The notes under the pieces are model-generated. The model was given only the letters and a program-made list of their open reading frames with translations. It made no database searches and was not told where the DNA came from. Position numbers and translations under genes: made by a program. Positions 12,256 to 21,379 of a stretch of DNA of 64,000 nucleotides are shown in pieces; the stretch's first letter is position 1; the number at the start of each line of letters is the position of its first letter. Source of the DNA: Mercurialis annua (lineage: Eukaryota; Streptophyta; Magnoliopsida; Malpighiales; Euphorbiaceae). The stretch spans positions 32,139,879 to 32,203,878 of the forward strand of contig NC_065571.1 in NCBI RefSeq assembly GCF_937616625.2, written 5' to 3'.

Positions 12256-12993
12256 GTGGTTCAAGGTGTTTCTGTTCTGCGTCATTAAAAGAACCATTTG
12301 TTGGAAAAGCATGAACAAGAACTTGCCTCTCTGCGACGATCTACTCAAGTGGAGACGCAGAAGTTAAAAAATGCCTTGCAAGCTGCTGTTGATAAGGGCA
12401 AGATTTTGGAGCGAAAAGTTGCTGATCGCGACGCTTCTCTTCTGGAGGCGCAGAAGGTTCGCGATAGGTTGTTGTCTGAGCAAAAAGAAAATAGGAAGGA
12501 TGTGAATGCCTACATCTCAGGTTGTTTAACCGACTTCTGTGCTACTGCTGTTGGGGTGGTTCGTCAAGATTATCCCGACTATGATATTGTGAAGTTCTTG
12601 GCCATTGACCTTCGTGCCTTGGGTCAACATGTTATGGCGAAGACGGTTGCTAAGAAGAAGCTGTCTGGGGAAGCTTCTGTGGACAAAAAGACATCTTCTG
12701 CGCCACTTACACCCCGATCTGCATCTGGTGCTACATCGACTTCTGAAGATGGGTTGGCTTTTGACAAACCTCCTCCCTCAGAGACTGCGGTTATCAAGGG
12801 CGCAGATGACATCGAAGGAGAGAACCCTGAAGAACTTCCAACCGCTGATCCATCTGCTGTTGTTGAGCGTTCTGCTGATGCTGTTCCAGAAGATACTCTT
12901 CGTGTGGAAGCTGCTGCGGAGAAGGTGCCGTCTGCTGAAGAGGATGGTGTTTCTGCTAAAGAGACTGCCCCTTCAGAGGATGAAGTTGCTTAG
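12256..12993 (+). pseudogene. antisense extra gene, exon 3 (coiled coil and acidic tail)
   Basis: Continues from the intron as VVQGVSVLRH, with an in-frame TAA at 12286-12288, then an open frame to a natural stop at 12993. The region from LLEKHEQELASLRR to RDRLLSEQKENRKDV (about 60 residues) is a heptad-like coiled coil. It is followed by a short globular part (FCATAVGVVRQDYPDYDIVKFLAID) and a Ser/Ala/Glu-rich acidic tail. The coiled coil suggests self-association; beyond that the function is unknown. Counting all three exons, the intact ancestor would be about 650 residues. Confidence 0.72.
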
Positions 12994-13190
12994 GCTGTTA
13001 AGCCTTTCTGTTTTTTATATTTGTTAAGCTAGCTTTCTTTTTGTAATTTTCTTTGGGACAAAAACTTCTTAATTCTTTCTTTCATTTGGGGCACTTATGT
13101 TTTATTTGAACTGGCCCACTATTTTGAGAACTACTGTTTTTCTTAAGTACTGATGCTTTTTATGTTAAAAGAAAAAGATGCGATGCTTTA
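12994..13190. other. spacer between two convergent genes
   Basis: About 200 bp separate the end of the antisense gene from the end of integrase. It is T-rich on the plus strand (TTTTTTATATTTG, TTCTTTTTG). Convergent transcripts probably end here; no clear terminator is visible. Confidence 0.5.
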
Positions 13191-13628
13191 TTAAAATTTC
13201 AAAATGGTAGCAATTACATCTATTGCAAAATACTTCTTCATGTCATTGACATTCCAGGTTCGGGGGAGAATCTGCCCTTCTAAGTGAGCGATTTTGTAAG
13301 CCCCTTTACCTACTACTTCTACGACTCGAAATGGTCCATCCCAATTGGCTCCCAACTTGCCAACTCCTGCTGCTCCTTTACCAATTTCTGCCTTTCGGAG
13401 TACCAAATCTCCTACTATAAAGCTTCTTCTTTTCACCTTAGCGTTGTGGTATTTAGCCATCTGCCTCCGGTACGCTTCAGCTTTTACTGTTGTCTGGTGT
13501 CTTCTTTCTTCCAACAGATCCAGACATAAGCGCATGGATTCTTCATTCTTTTCTTCGTCAAAAACTTGAACTCTGAGTGAAGGCATACCGATTTCTACTG
13601 GTAACACGGCTTCTGCGCCATACACAGA
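13191..13628 (-). pseudogene. integrase C-terminal domain
   Basis: Continuation of integrase in a third frame: YGAEAVLPVEIGMPSLR, then FIVGDLVLRKAE and LGANWDGPFRVVEVVGKGAYK, the GPY/F-type C-terminal DNA-binding region, ending with LPRTWNVNDMKKYF. No chromodomain follows, in agreement with a Tat rather than a chromovirus assignment. The frame ends at 13191, about 200 bp from the 3' end of the antisense gene on the other strand. Confidence 0.9.
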
Positions 13629-13904
13629 CCAAAGGGGGTTTCTCCGGTGGCCTTTCTGGGTGTGGTGCGATATGCCCAGGTGACTTTGTATAGTTTATCG
13701 ACCCATCTTCCCTTCAGATCATCGAGTCTCTTTTTTATTCCTGTGAGGATAGTTCTGTTTGTGACTTCTGTGAGTCCATTCGTCTGCGGATGGGCTACTG
13801 AGGTGAACTTCAACTTTATGTTCAACCCTTCACAGTATGCTCTGAACTTGCGGCAATCGAACTGTTTCCCGTTGTCAGTGACTAAGGAATGTGGTATGCC
13901 AAAC
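13595..13904 (-). pseudogene. integrase core with second Asp and Glu
   Basis: Contains the second catalytic Asp (VTDNGKQFD) and the catalytic Glu region (QTNGLTEVTNRTI), followed by WAYRTTPRKATGETPFG. An ATG at 13912 lies inside the intron-like segment and is not a real start. Near 13626-13630 one base is missing, and the frame runs to a stop at 13595 after a few unrelated residues. Confidence 0.88.
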
Positions 13905-13969
13905 CTGCCCATTTATATTAGTAACATGCAAATTTATATGAGTATATGGTAAAAAATGAAATGTCTTAC
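13905..13969 (-). other. 65-nt intron-like insertion in the integrase core
   Basis: Minus strand: GTAAGACATTTC at the 5' end (a near-perfect plant donor) and ATAAATGGGCAG at the 3' end, with TTACTAATA about 15 nt before the acceptor. It is AT-rich and contains in-frame stops. Removing it rejoins a split Arg codon and restores RFGIPHSLVTDN in register. It has the same length as the intron-like segment at 14879-14943 but a different sequence. Confidence 0.85.
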
Positions 13970-14098
13970 CTTCCCATGACTTCTCTTGATAGCCAAGTTT
14001 GAATCTTCTCCATGGTGATCGTCTTCATTGGCTCTACCTCCACCCATTTGGTAAAGTGATCTACGGCTACCACGATGAACTTTACTTGTCCCCTCGCT
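13970..14098 (-). pseudogene. integrase core, middle exon
   Basis: After the one-base loss at 14099-14103 the integrase continues in another frame as VKFIVVAVDHFTKWVEVEP and TWLSREVMG up to an intron-like donor at 13969. It lies between the first catalytic Asp (previous segment) and the second Asp (next exon). Too short to stand alone, it is recognisable by the family motif DHFTKWVE. Confidence 0.85.
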
Positions 14099-14878
14099 GG
14101 GGGAAAGGTCCTAGTATGTCTACGCTCCAGGTCATGAACGGCCATGGACTACCGATGGGGTGTTGCTCAGATGCTGGTGTTCGTATTACTGCGCCGAACT
14201 TCTGACACTTATCACATTTAAGTACTAGTTCTTCTGCGTCTTTCTTCATGGATAGCCAGTAGAAACCTTGTAAGGATGCTTTCCTAACTAGGGCTGCTGA
14301 TGCCTCATGGGCCCCGCAGATCCCCTCATGAATCACCTGCAGAACATATAGGCCCTCTGTCTTCGTCAGGCATCGAGACCATGGGTGCGTAGCTGATGCC
14401 CTGTAAAGTACTCCTTCTAGGACTGAGTACGATGCTGACTGTCGAACTACTTTTGCTGCTTCAGCTGTTTGTTCTGGGAGAGTGCCTTCTGTTAGGTATG
14501 CCAATAGTTTCTGCATCCAGGTATCTACTTCTTCAATAGGTAGCACTTCCTCCTCTGCCTCTACGGAAGAAGCGGAGCGCTCTTCTTTCATTTTCATCTC
14601 CATGAAATACTGGTTCTTTGCGGCCGCTGCTTGGGCGATTGCATCTGCGGGTGCATTCTCTTCTCTGGGTATGGGGCAGATCTCCCATTCTCCTCCGAAT
14701 CTCTCTATGTCATTCAAGAGCTCTTTTGCTTTCTCCATATATCTTGCCATATTTGCCTCTTTTGCTTGGAACTGTCCTCCTATTCGTCCTGTGACTAACT
14801 GGGAATTTCTATGGACTCGTAGGACTTCGGTTTTCATTGCTTTCACAATTGACAATCCTGTTATGAGAGCTTCATATT
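14082..14878 (-). pseudogene. second (archaeal-type) RNase H, C-terminal part, and integrase zinc finger
   Basis: Starts right after the intron-like segment with EYEALITGLSIV and continues through the archaeal-type RNase H (NSQLVTGRIGGQFQAKE, IPREENAPADAIAQAA). The third catalytic position reads N in VHRNSQLV, where relatives have DSQLV, so activity may be lost. After a linker, the integrase HHCC zinc finger follows (VIHEGICGAHEASAALV ... CDKCQKFG), then the first catalytic Asp region (WSVDILGPFP). The frame is lost in a short G-run at 14099-14103 (one base missing), and translation stops at 14082. Confidence 0.88.
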
Positions 14879-14943
14879 CTACAGTACTATTAGTTTATTG
14901 CGATAAACGGTATTTATATTTAAATGATGGACTGATATCATAC
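14879..14943 (-). other. 65-nt intron-like insertion in the second RNase H
   Basis: On the minus strand this segment starts GTATGATATC and ends TACTGTAG, is AT-rich, has stops in the coding frame, and carries ACTAAT about 15 nt before the end, a good plant branch-site match. Removing it joins a split Ala-Glu codon and restores the conserved NNVA/EYEAL stretch. 65 nt is not a multiple of three, so retaining it shifts the frame. It is close to the minimum size of plant introns. Confidence 0.8.
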
Positions 14944-15880
14944 CTGCCACGTTATTGGTTGCTTTAAATGCCAAGTGTACTGCATACTCGATTGTTATTC
15001 CCATCGGTCCTTCCAACAACACCTGCTCCAGCTCCGAGGTCATTGGACGCTCCATCTACGTAGAGATTCCAAGTAACTGCTTCTCTGGGTTCTTCGGTGT
15101 CTGGTTTCTCCGTCATCTCTATTACAAAGTCTGAGAGTGCTTGTGCCTTTAATGTTTTCCTCGGCTCATATCGTATATCATGTTCCCCCAACTGGACGGA
15201 CCAGCTAACCATCCTTCCTGAAGTTTCCGGTCTCTGCAATGCCTTCCTCAGAGGTTGGTTATTGCGTATAATGACTGTATGCCCTTGAAAATATGGCCTT
15301 AACTTCTTTGCTGCTACTACCACCATCAATGCCAAATTGTCAATTGTTGGGTAATTTAACTCTGCGCCTTTCAACGTCCTGCTGGAGTAGTAAATGGGCA
15401 ACTGCTCTTCTTCTTCATCTCTTACTAGTACCGACGCGATCGTTTCTTTACCTGTTGATAGGTACAAGTATAAAACTTCTCCCGCCTTTGGCCGACTTAG
15501 TAACGGCGGGCTGGTTAAAAAGACCTTCAATTCTTCGAAAGCTTTCTGACATTCCTCATTCCATTCGAATTTTTTCATGTTGCGCAGTTGTTTGAAAAAG
15601 GGGGGACATCTCTTCGCAGATGAAGAAACAAATCGCCCCAACGCTGTCACTCTTCCGTTCAATTTCTGGACTTCTCTGATGCTTTGTGGTGCCACCATGT
15701 CTAGGATGGCTTGAATCTTTTCTGGGTTCGCCTCTATGCCTCTCTGACTCACTAAGTACCCCAGGAACTTCCCGGCCTTAATGCCAAACGCGCACTTCTC
15801 CGGATTCAACTTCATGTTAAATTTGTTCAATACCGCAAAGGTTTCTTCCAAGTCTTTAGCGTGCTCTTCATGTGTACTGC
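14944..15880 (-). pseudogene. RT thumb, degenerate RNase H and start of second RNase H
   Basis: Continuation of pol in a shifted frame. It begins with the RT connection (EETFAVLNKFNMKLNPEKC, FLGYLVSQRGIE) and then the Ty3-type RNase H (IYYSSRTLKGAELNYPTID). That domain lacks the usual acidic residues: LYLSTG where an Asp is expected and RNNQPL where the family has a T-D-Q-P-L motif, so it looks catalytically dead. It is followed by the start of an archaeal-type RNase H (WNLYVDGASNDLGAGAGVV). A one-base change near 15013-15020 moves the rest of this exon to another frame, which continues to the intron donor at 14943. Confidence 0.88.
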
Positions 15881-17289
15881 TTTTTTATGATCAAATCGTC
15901 CACGTAGACCTCTATATTCCTCCCCAGTTGGTCTTTAAACATGAAATTCACCAGCCGTTGGTACGTTGCTCCTGCGTTTTTCAGCCCAAATGGCATGACA
16001 TTGTAACAATACGTTCCCAAGTCGGTAGTGAAAGCTGTCTTCACCTGATCCGCTTCGTTCATTGGTATCTGATGATAACCCTGTTTTGCATCCGCGAGAC
16101 TGTACAGCTGGTAGCAGGCTGTTGAATCTACTAGCTGATCGATATTTGGCAGCGGATAGCTGTCCTTCGGGCATGCTTTGTTTAAGTCTGTGAAATCCAC
16201 GCACATACGATATCCTCCACTTGCTTTTTTCACTAAGACCACGTTGGCAACCCACTCTGGGTACATTACCTCCCTTGTGAACTTGGCTGCCTCCAACTTC
16301 CTGACCTCTTCTTCTATGACCCTCCTTCGGTCTTCTGCGAACCGCCTCTTTTTCTGCACTACTGGTTTGGCATCTTTGTAAAAAGTCAATTTATGGGAGG
16401 CTATCGCTGTGTCTATTCCCACAACTTCTGAGGCATCTGCGGCAAAGGCGTCTCCATTCTTCTGTAATACGCTTTTGATCTCTACTGCCACGGCCTCTTG
16501 TATTTCTGTTCCAATCATTACTGTCTTCTTCTGGGTGATCTGGAATTCTACCATGTTACCTACTGGGGCATTCCTGTCTCCTTCTTCCTCTTCTGGATCT
16601 TCAGGGAATGCCTCAATGTTCAAACTTTCGCCTTTTTCTTCAGTTATCAAATTGCATTCTCGTGCGGCTAGCTGGCTCCCTTTCACGGTTACTATCCCTT
16701 CTTCGTCAGGAATCTTAAGTGTCAGCCATCTGATGCTGTTCACCGCACCACACTGGTATAGGAAAGGCCTTCCCAAGATGGCATTGTACGCCAAAGGGAT
16801 ATCTAGTACGTTGAAAACTACTGTCATGGTCTTCAGTGGCCCTTCTTCTGCTTCTCCCAAAATTATCTCCAGTTCTACCATTCCCTCTGGCCTGATAGGC
16901 TTTCCTCCTAAGCCTACTAAAGGAACGGAAACCTGTCTGAGATCCGTTACCGATCCCCTTATCCCCCTAAAGACTTGCAAGGTTAGGAGAATAACTGCAC
17001 TTCCTTCGTCCACTAGGATCCTCATTACTCTAAAATTGTTAATCAATGCTTTGATTACTAGCGCGTCGTTGTGCGGTTCCTGCACATGCCTCCCATCTTC
17101 TGGTCCGAAAGTAACTAGTGGTAGCTCCTCTGCGGGTGTTCTGGTACTTATCGAGTATACGCCCTTGCGAATCTTCTTCTTCTGTGACTTTGAATAAGGT
17201 TCTCCACCTTCTATCATGTTGATCACACCCATGGGTTCTTTGAATCTTTTATTCGCCTCTTCTTTTTCCACATGCTCGGGTTTTCTTTT
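15868..17289 (-). pseudogene. protease and reverse transcriptase, N-terminal part of pol
   Basis: Open frame in register with gag. The first usable codon in the translation is GTG at 17271, so it was probably translated as a gag-pol fusion. The aspartic protease is at residues 70-180, counted from 17271. Its active site reads VDEG (residues 87-90), where family members usually have D-S/T/G-G. The region from AYNAILGRPF onward is well conserved. RT spans about 300-467 with VDFTDLNKACPKD, SLADAKQGYHQI (catalytic Asp 394), MPFGLKNAGATYQR and YVDD (456-459). The frame is lost just after YVDD at a T6 run on the plus strand (15881-15886), where one extra base ends translation at 15868. Confidence 0.92.
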
Positions 17290-18024
17290 TTATGCGTTTC
17301 CTTCCGTGCGTACGAACTTCTTCAATACTCCAGACTGGATCAGCTGTTCTATCTCCCGTTTCAGGTCCCAACATCTATCTGTGTCATGGCCATATCCTTC
17401 GTGGAATCTACAATACTTGCTCTTGTCTCTCTCTTTGTCTGGATGCAGCTTTCTGGGTGTGTTGTACATGACGCTATTGTTCTTCATCCAGCTGAATATT
17501 TCTACAGGTGCTATGTTCAAAGGCGTAAAGTCAAACGGCTTATTTCCTCTTCCGAATCTCTGCGTTCTATCATCTCCTCCTCTACTGCGGTATTTCTCTG
17601 GTTTGTCTTCCTCGTATTGTTTTGTCAGCGTTCTTCTTGCTTCATCCAGCTCTACGTACTTATGTGCTATTGCCATTAACTCTTGGAAAGTGGAAGGCTT
17701 TTTCATTAGGATCTTGTCCCTCAGTCGTTCATACCTTGTTCCCATCTTCATAGCTTCTATGGCTGTATCATGGTTTAGGTGCTCTATCTGGACGGCTTCT
17801 TTATTGAATCTGTCCACGAAGTTCTTCAACGTCTCGCTTTCACCTTGTTGGCACTTTCGCAGATCACTTGAGTTCTTTTGCAGAGGGATGTTTGTGCGAA
17901 AACGCGCTTTGAATGCTGTCGCCAGTTCCGCAAACGTCCCGATGGTATTGGACTTCAGTCCGAGGTACCACTTCTGCGCCGATCCCTTGAGTGTGGCAGG
18001 GAATACTCTGCACAACATCGGATC
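17290..18024 (-). pseudogene. gag, C-terminal part with zinc knuckle (Tat-like element)
   Basis: In-frame continuation of gag after the TAA at 18025. It holds the rest of the Retrotrans_gag domain (LKGSAQKWYLGL, LKNFVDRFNKEA, EAMKMGTRYERLRD) and, near its end, a zinc-binding motif of the Tat type (YCRFHEGYGHDTDRC). It ends at a TAA at 17290-17292. The protease frame follows without a shift, so this second stop either separates gag from pol normally (read-through) or is another mutation. I cannot decide between these from one copy. Confidence 0.85.
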
Positions 18025-19155
18025 TTAAACATCTTGAAGCATCATTATCGTTTTGAATTTTGAGATGTGGCTTTTTGGGTCTCCAGTTCCATCAAAGGGT
18101 TCGAACGTTGGTAATTTGAAACGAGAAGAGAATTTCACGTCCAATACCTCCTTCTTCAGTGGTGAAAAATCGTCCCCTCCTTCATCGTCTTCGTAGCTAT
18201 CTTTCTGGTATTTTCTCATCGCATGCTTAATCTTCTCATCCAGAGTGTTCTTTTCTCCTGCGGCTCTTCTTCTGTTTAAAGAGTGGCTCTCTGCTTCTCG
18301 TTCCTTCCGTCTGCTTCCTCCTTCATCCTTCTCTATGTCTACGTATTCTCTCTGCTTCTTCGCGACTTCTTCGTCTCTTGCTTTTTCGCCTTGCTGTGCG
18401 GCGTCATCTCCCTTCTCCTTCCCTGCGTCTCCTGGGAGTGGTGCAGTGAGAACACGCCGGGGAGCCGTTTCTTTATCTTTCTGTGCGTCTTTATCTCGTC
18501 CTCTTGGGATCGGTTCAGATCGTTGCCTTCTCTGAGCGGGTGTTTTATCTGCTTCTACTGTCTTCTCCTTCGCGATCCCAATCAGCCTATCTTGGAAGTC
18601 GTTAAAACTCTTCATCACCGCCTCATGGTAGAGCGGTGGTAGCTGGGCTCCTGGTGGTACATATTGTGGGATGTATCCGGCTGTTGCCGCGGTGACGGTT
18701 TCCTCTACGTCTAAGGACGGAAAAGGAATTGGTGCGGTGGGTCTTTGGTATCCCTGGTGATATTGGCTGCCCCATGGGCTATACGTCTGCGGCCAGCTCG
18801 TCGCGTTTTGATTATACATGGGCGATGGATAGTACATATTCTGTGGTGTATAATAATTCCAAGGAGGAAATACCTGACTAGTTCCTGGTAGTTGTGCTCC
18901 TCTGCCCATTAATCCCGCTGTTGATCCGGGTATGGAAACCGGTGGTGTGATGCCCGCACTTGTGGCTCCTGTTCCCACTGGGATTCCCGAGCTTGTCCTC
19001 ACAGGACCTGTCGTTCCTGCAGTTCCCGCCGGAGGTGGGCGGAGGGGAAAGACTATTCCGTCTGTTCTTGCTATCAGAGTTGGATTGCTGCCTCCGGCCA
19101 TCTCTCTATCTCTAACTCCGACTCCAGGTGGTGGTGGTTCATCATGGTTGTCCAT
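18025..19155 (-). pseudogene. gag, N-terminal part (Tat-like element)
   Basis: Structural protein of the retrotransposon particle. The first ATG after the PBS is at 19155; upstream in-frame codons reach 19212 without an ATG. About 376 residues: a proline-, glycine- and tyrosine-rich N-terminus (PPPPG, PWNYY, YYPSP), a strongly charged middle (roughly residues 200-320, rich in KDKE, REYVDIEKDE and DEKIKHAMRKYQ), then the start of the Retrotrans_gag domain (FKLPTFEPFDGTGDPKSHI). The frame is ended by a TAA at 18025-18027 in the middle of that domain. The same frame continues at once, so this is a nonsense mutation, not a natural end. Confidence in gag is high from position and domain. Confidence 0.88.
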
Positions 19156-19218
19156 GAGTTTGTTTTCAGTTCGTAGAACCAAAATTGATTGATTTTTTTC
19201 AGGAAAGAACAATCGTTT

Positions 19219-19234
19219 CCCACAGACGGCGCCA
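19219..19234 (-). other. primer-binding site of the Tat-like element
   Basis: Minus-strand TGGCGCCGTCTGTGGG lies two bases after the 5' LTR end. The first eight bases match the complement of a tRNA-Asp-like 3' end; the rest does not fit that tRNA closely, so the primer tRNA is uncertain. Confidence 0.7.
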
Positions 19235-19236
19235 AA

Positions 19237-19648
19237 TGATGGTTCTGCGAATGGTAGGATCTTCTCTTGTCAACCTGAGATCACGAACACAGGTTAGAAT
19301 GAGTCGGACGTTGTGTCCGACCACACTCTAATGCCTAATTCAGATACCTTGTAAGGTTCAAAGATAAATGACGTAGTTTAAAGAGAATGAATTATGGTTT
19401 TACCTTTGGTCTTCGGTCTATTTATATAGAATCCTCTCTCAGTAACCGACTCAAAGTCATCTTCTTGTGATTGTGTTTAATTCGGACTCATGCTGGAAAA
19501 TAGGGATTATGTTAATCCCAATCTTTCCGGATTACTTGAGATCATATCAGTTAGAATCTGCGTCTGCTGACTAATGATCACTGTTTGGTATCTACTGTCT
19601 GCTGCTCTTGTTTGACTATATGCATTGGGGTCAACTGCGTATCCATCA
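19237..19648 (-). repeat. 5' LTR of the Tat-like element (promoter copy)
   Basis: 412-bp LTR matching 10061-10472. The putative promoter is a TATATAAATAG box near 19417-19428 on the minus strand, driving gag-pol leftward. GAAAG follows it at 19649-19653. Confidence 0.93.
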
Positions 19649-21270
19649 GAAAGTTTATTAAATTTATAAACCGAATTTATAAATTAAAATACTTGATAAA
19701 ATAATTATCCTATTTAAAAATAGAATTCAATAACTTGAAAAATAACCTAAGTTACAACTAAAACTTAACCATTTTAAGTTTATAAAAGTTTAGGGACTAA
19801 ACTGTACTTTAGCCAATTTGATATTCGAAGTAAAAATTAATTACTCGCTCTCAACTTACTAAATTATAAGTCAAACAAAGATCCGAAAGATAAAACTTAG
19901 CTTGAATAAGTTTTTAGAAACTTTAGGGGATAAATTGTAAATTAGCTAAATTGGTACATCAAATTGATATTCAATATTATATATATATAATTACCCGAGT
20001 AATTATATAAATTTAAGTTATAAAACATTTATCATTTACACTTTAATAGTTTATGAATTAAATCCAAATTCAAAAGTTATGTTTAAAACAATATCATTAA
20101 ATCAAGACAACTTGAGGGATTCCATCAAATTAAACAAAACATATTAGGGACTAATCTAGCTTATTAGTAATCTTCTTTAATGCAACATAATTCATCCCCG
20201 CCAACAAGTCATGAATAACATATTTGCAATTTCTTACAAAACCTAATCAAAAGAGCATAACAATTGCAACCACCTAATCATGCAAAATTCAGCCATGTAC
20301 AACTCTCTAATCACAAAACAAAGAAGAACAATTTCAAAGGAAACGATCACAGTGACCACGCAAGGCACTCGGATATGGTTTCGATCGAATTCGGCTAAGA
20401 AAAAGTAACCACGATGAGACTCATATTAACCAGACAAGATTCGCGTCAAATGTCAACACAATTTGCAGCCATGAATTGACAAGAAGAGGCAGAAAATAAG
20501 CAAGAACACATCGAAATCGAAACGGCGATAAACGAAGGAATTCTTACGTACCGTTTGTGATTCCAAAGAATGAATAGGATGGACGAAGCAAGAATACCCA
20601 ACTCAGATAATTGCTAGCATGGAGAGAAACATACGTTTAAGTCGACGAAAGCGATATTGAAACGAAGAATCGGAAGATAAGAGAAGTAACTTACCGTAGC
20701 TTGAGTCGTAAGGATTGAGAATGAAGATAATAATGTTAAGAGAAGGTTTCTCTCTGAAAACGTCGGCTAGGGTTTTCACAAAACGAGATAAAAAGAGTTT
20801 GGTCAAATTATGGGGTCTATTTATAGCCCAATACACAAAATTACAGGTGAGTCGCGATGGGAGGTGCGATGCGAGGCGCGTTCGTCCCATCACGGCTTCA
20901 CCAGGCATACAGAAAACGTATGGGGCACGTTGCGAGGCGCTATGGCCCATCGCGCCCTCCAACGTGCCTCCATTTTTGATCCAACAGTCAACTTTGTCTT
21001 GGGCACAACATATCCGAAAATGAGCCCGATCGAACGGTTAAATTGGGAGATATGTATGTTTTCTCAAAACATGTCATATTCAGAAGGTATACGAATACAT
21101 CATCGATTATAAACCGAATACAAATCAAATCGCCATCGAAAACTCAGACACATACAAGATACAACTCAAACCCCAAACAAAGTGTCACACTTGCTAAGTC
21201 CACCATTAACAATCCAAAACTAAGTCAGAAACACATCGAAACCATGATGTAAAAAATACGGGATATTACA
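19649..21270 (-). repeat. solo LTR, right part (U3 side) with TATA box
   Basis: Remainder of the solo LTR, starting with the second GAAAG target-site copy. A TATAAATA box on the minus strand lies at 20818-20825, followed downstream by a leader-like AGGGTTTTC region near 20760-20780. A GC-rich stretch at about 20848-20960 lies upstream of the TATA box. No coding sequence is visible in about 1.6 kb. Confidence 0.75.
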
Positions 21271-21379
21271 GTTTTGAACGGTTTGTTTTAAATCGCTTAA
21301 AAGGTTAAATGTTTCACTTAAATCGCCAAAAAGGTGACATGTTTGTATTTGTTTCGTAACGTTAGTAAACGTTCGGTTT

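Larger units (their letters stand above)
10061..19648 (-). mobile_element. Tat-like Ty3/gypsy retrotransposon, full length but mutated
   Basis: A 9.6-kb element bounded by 412-bp LTRs (10061-10472 and 19237-19648) that begin TGATGG and end CCATCA. GAAAG flanks it at 10056-10060 and 19649-19653. The order on the minus strand is 5' LTR, PBS, gag, protease, RT, RNase H, second archaeal-type RNase H, integrase, 3' LTR, with an extra gene on the opposite strand between integrase and 3' LTR. The dual RNase H, the absence of a chromodomain and the antisense extra ORF are known traits of the plant Tat lineage (Ogre, Retand, Grande and relatives). By eye the LTRs differ at about ten sites. The copy has frameshifts and in-frame stops and is probably not autonomous now. 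Confidence 0.93.
8750..21270 (-). mobile_element. solo LTR of a Tekay-like Ty3/gypsy element, split by a nested element
   Basis: The unit begins TGTCACGATCC and ends GGGATATTACA; read on the minus strand this is TGTAATATCCC to GGATCGTGACA. GTTTT flanks both ends (8745-8749 and 21271-21275). Removing the nested insertion and one GAAAG copy leaves about 2.9 kb with no internal region, PBS or polypurine tract, as expected for one solo LTR. The first 80 bp resemble the U5 ends of the LTRs at 28280 and 46563, sharing CGCTAGGG and ACCCGTAGCAAGCC-like blocks. Assignment to Tekay/Del rests on LTR appearance only. Confidence 0.85.

Noticed and set aside
12605..13027. 140-codon leucine- and arginine-rich ORF
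   Set aside because: Shadow of exon 3 of the antisense gene in another frame; composition follows from the codons of the real frame.
16409..18028. Long plus-strand ORFs (16409-17197, 17216-18028)
   Set aside because: Opposite-strand shadows of gag and protease/RT; no domain and no codon pattern of their own.
18245..19192. Plus-strand ORFs rich in Ser/Phe/Pro over gag
   Set aside because: Shadow frames of the low-complexity charged and proline-rich gag N-terminus.
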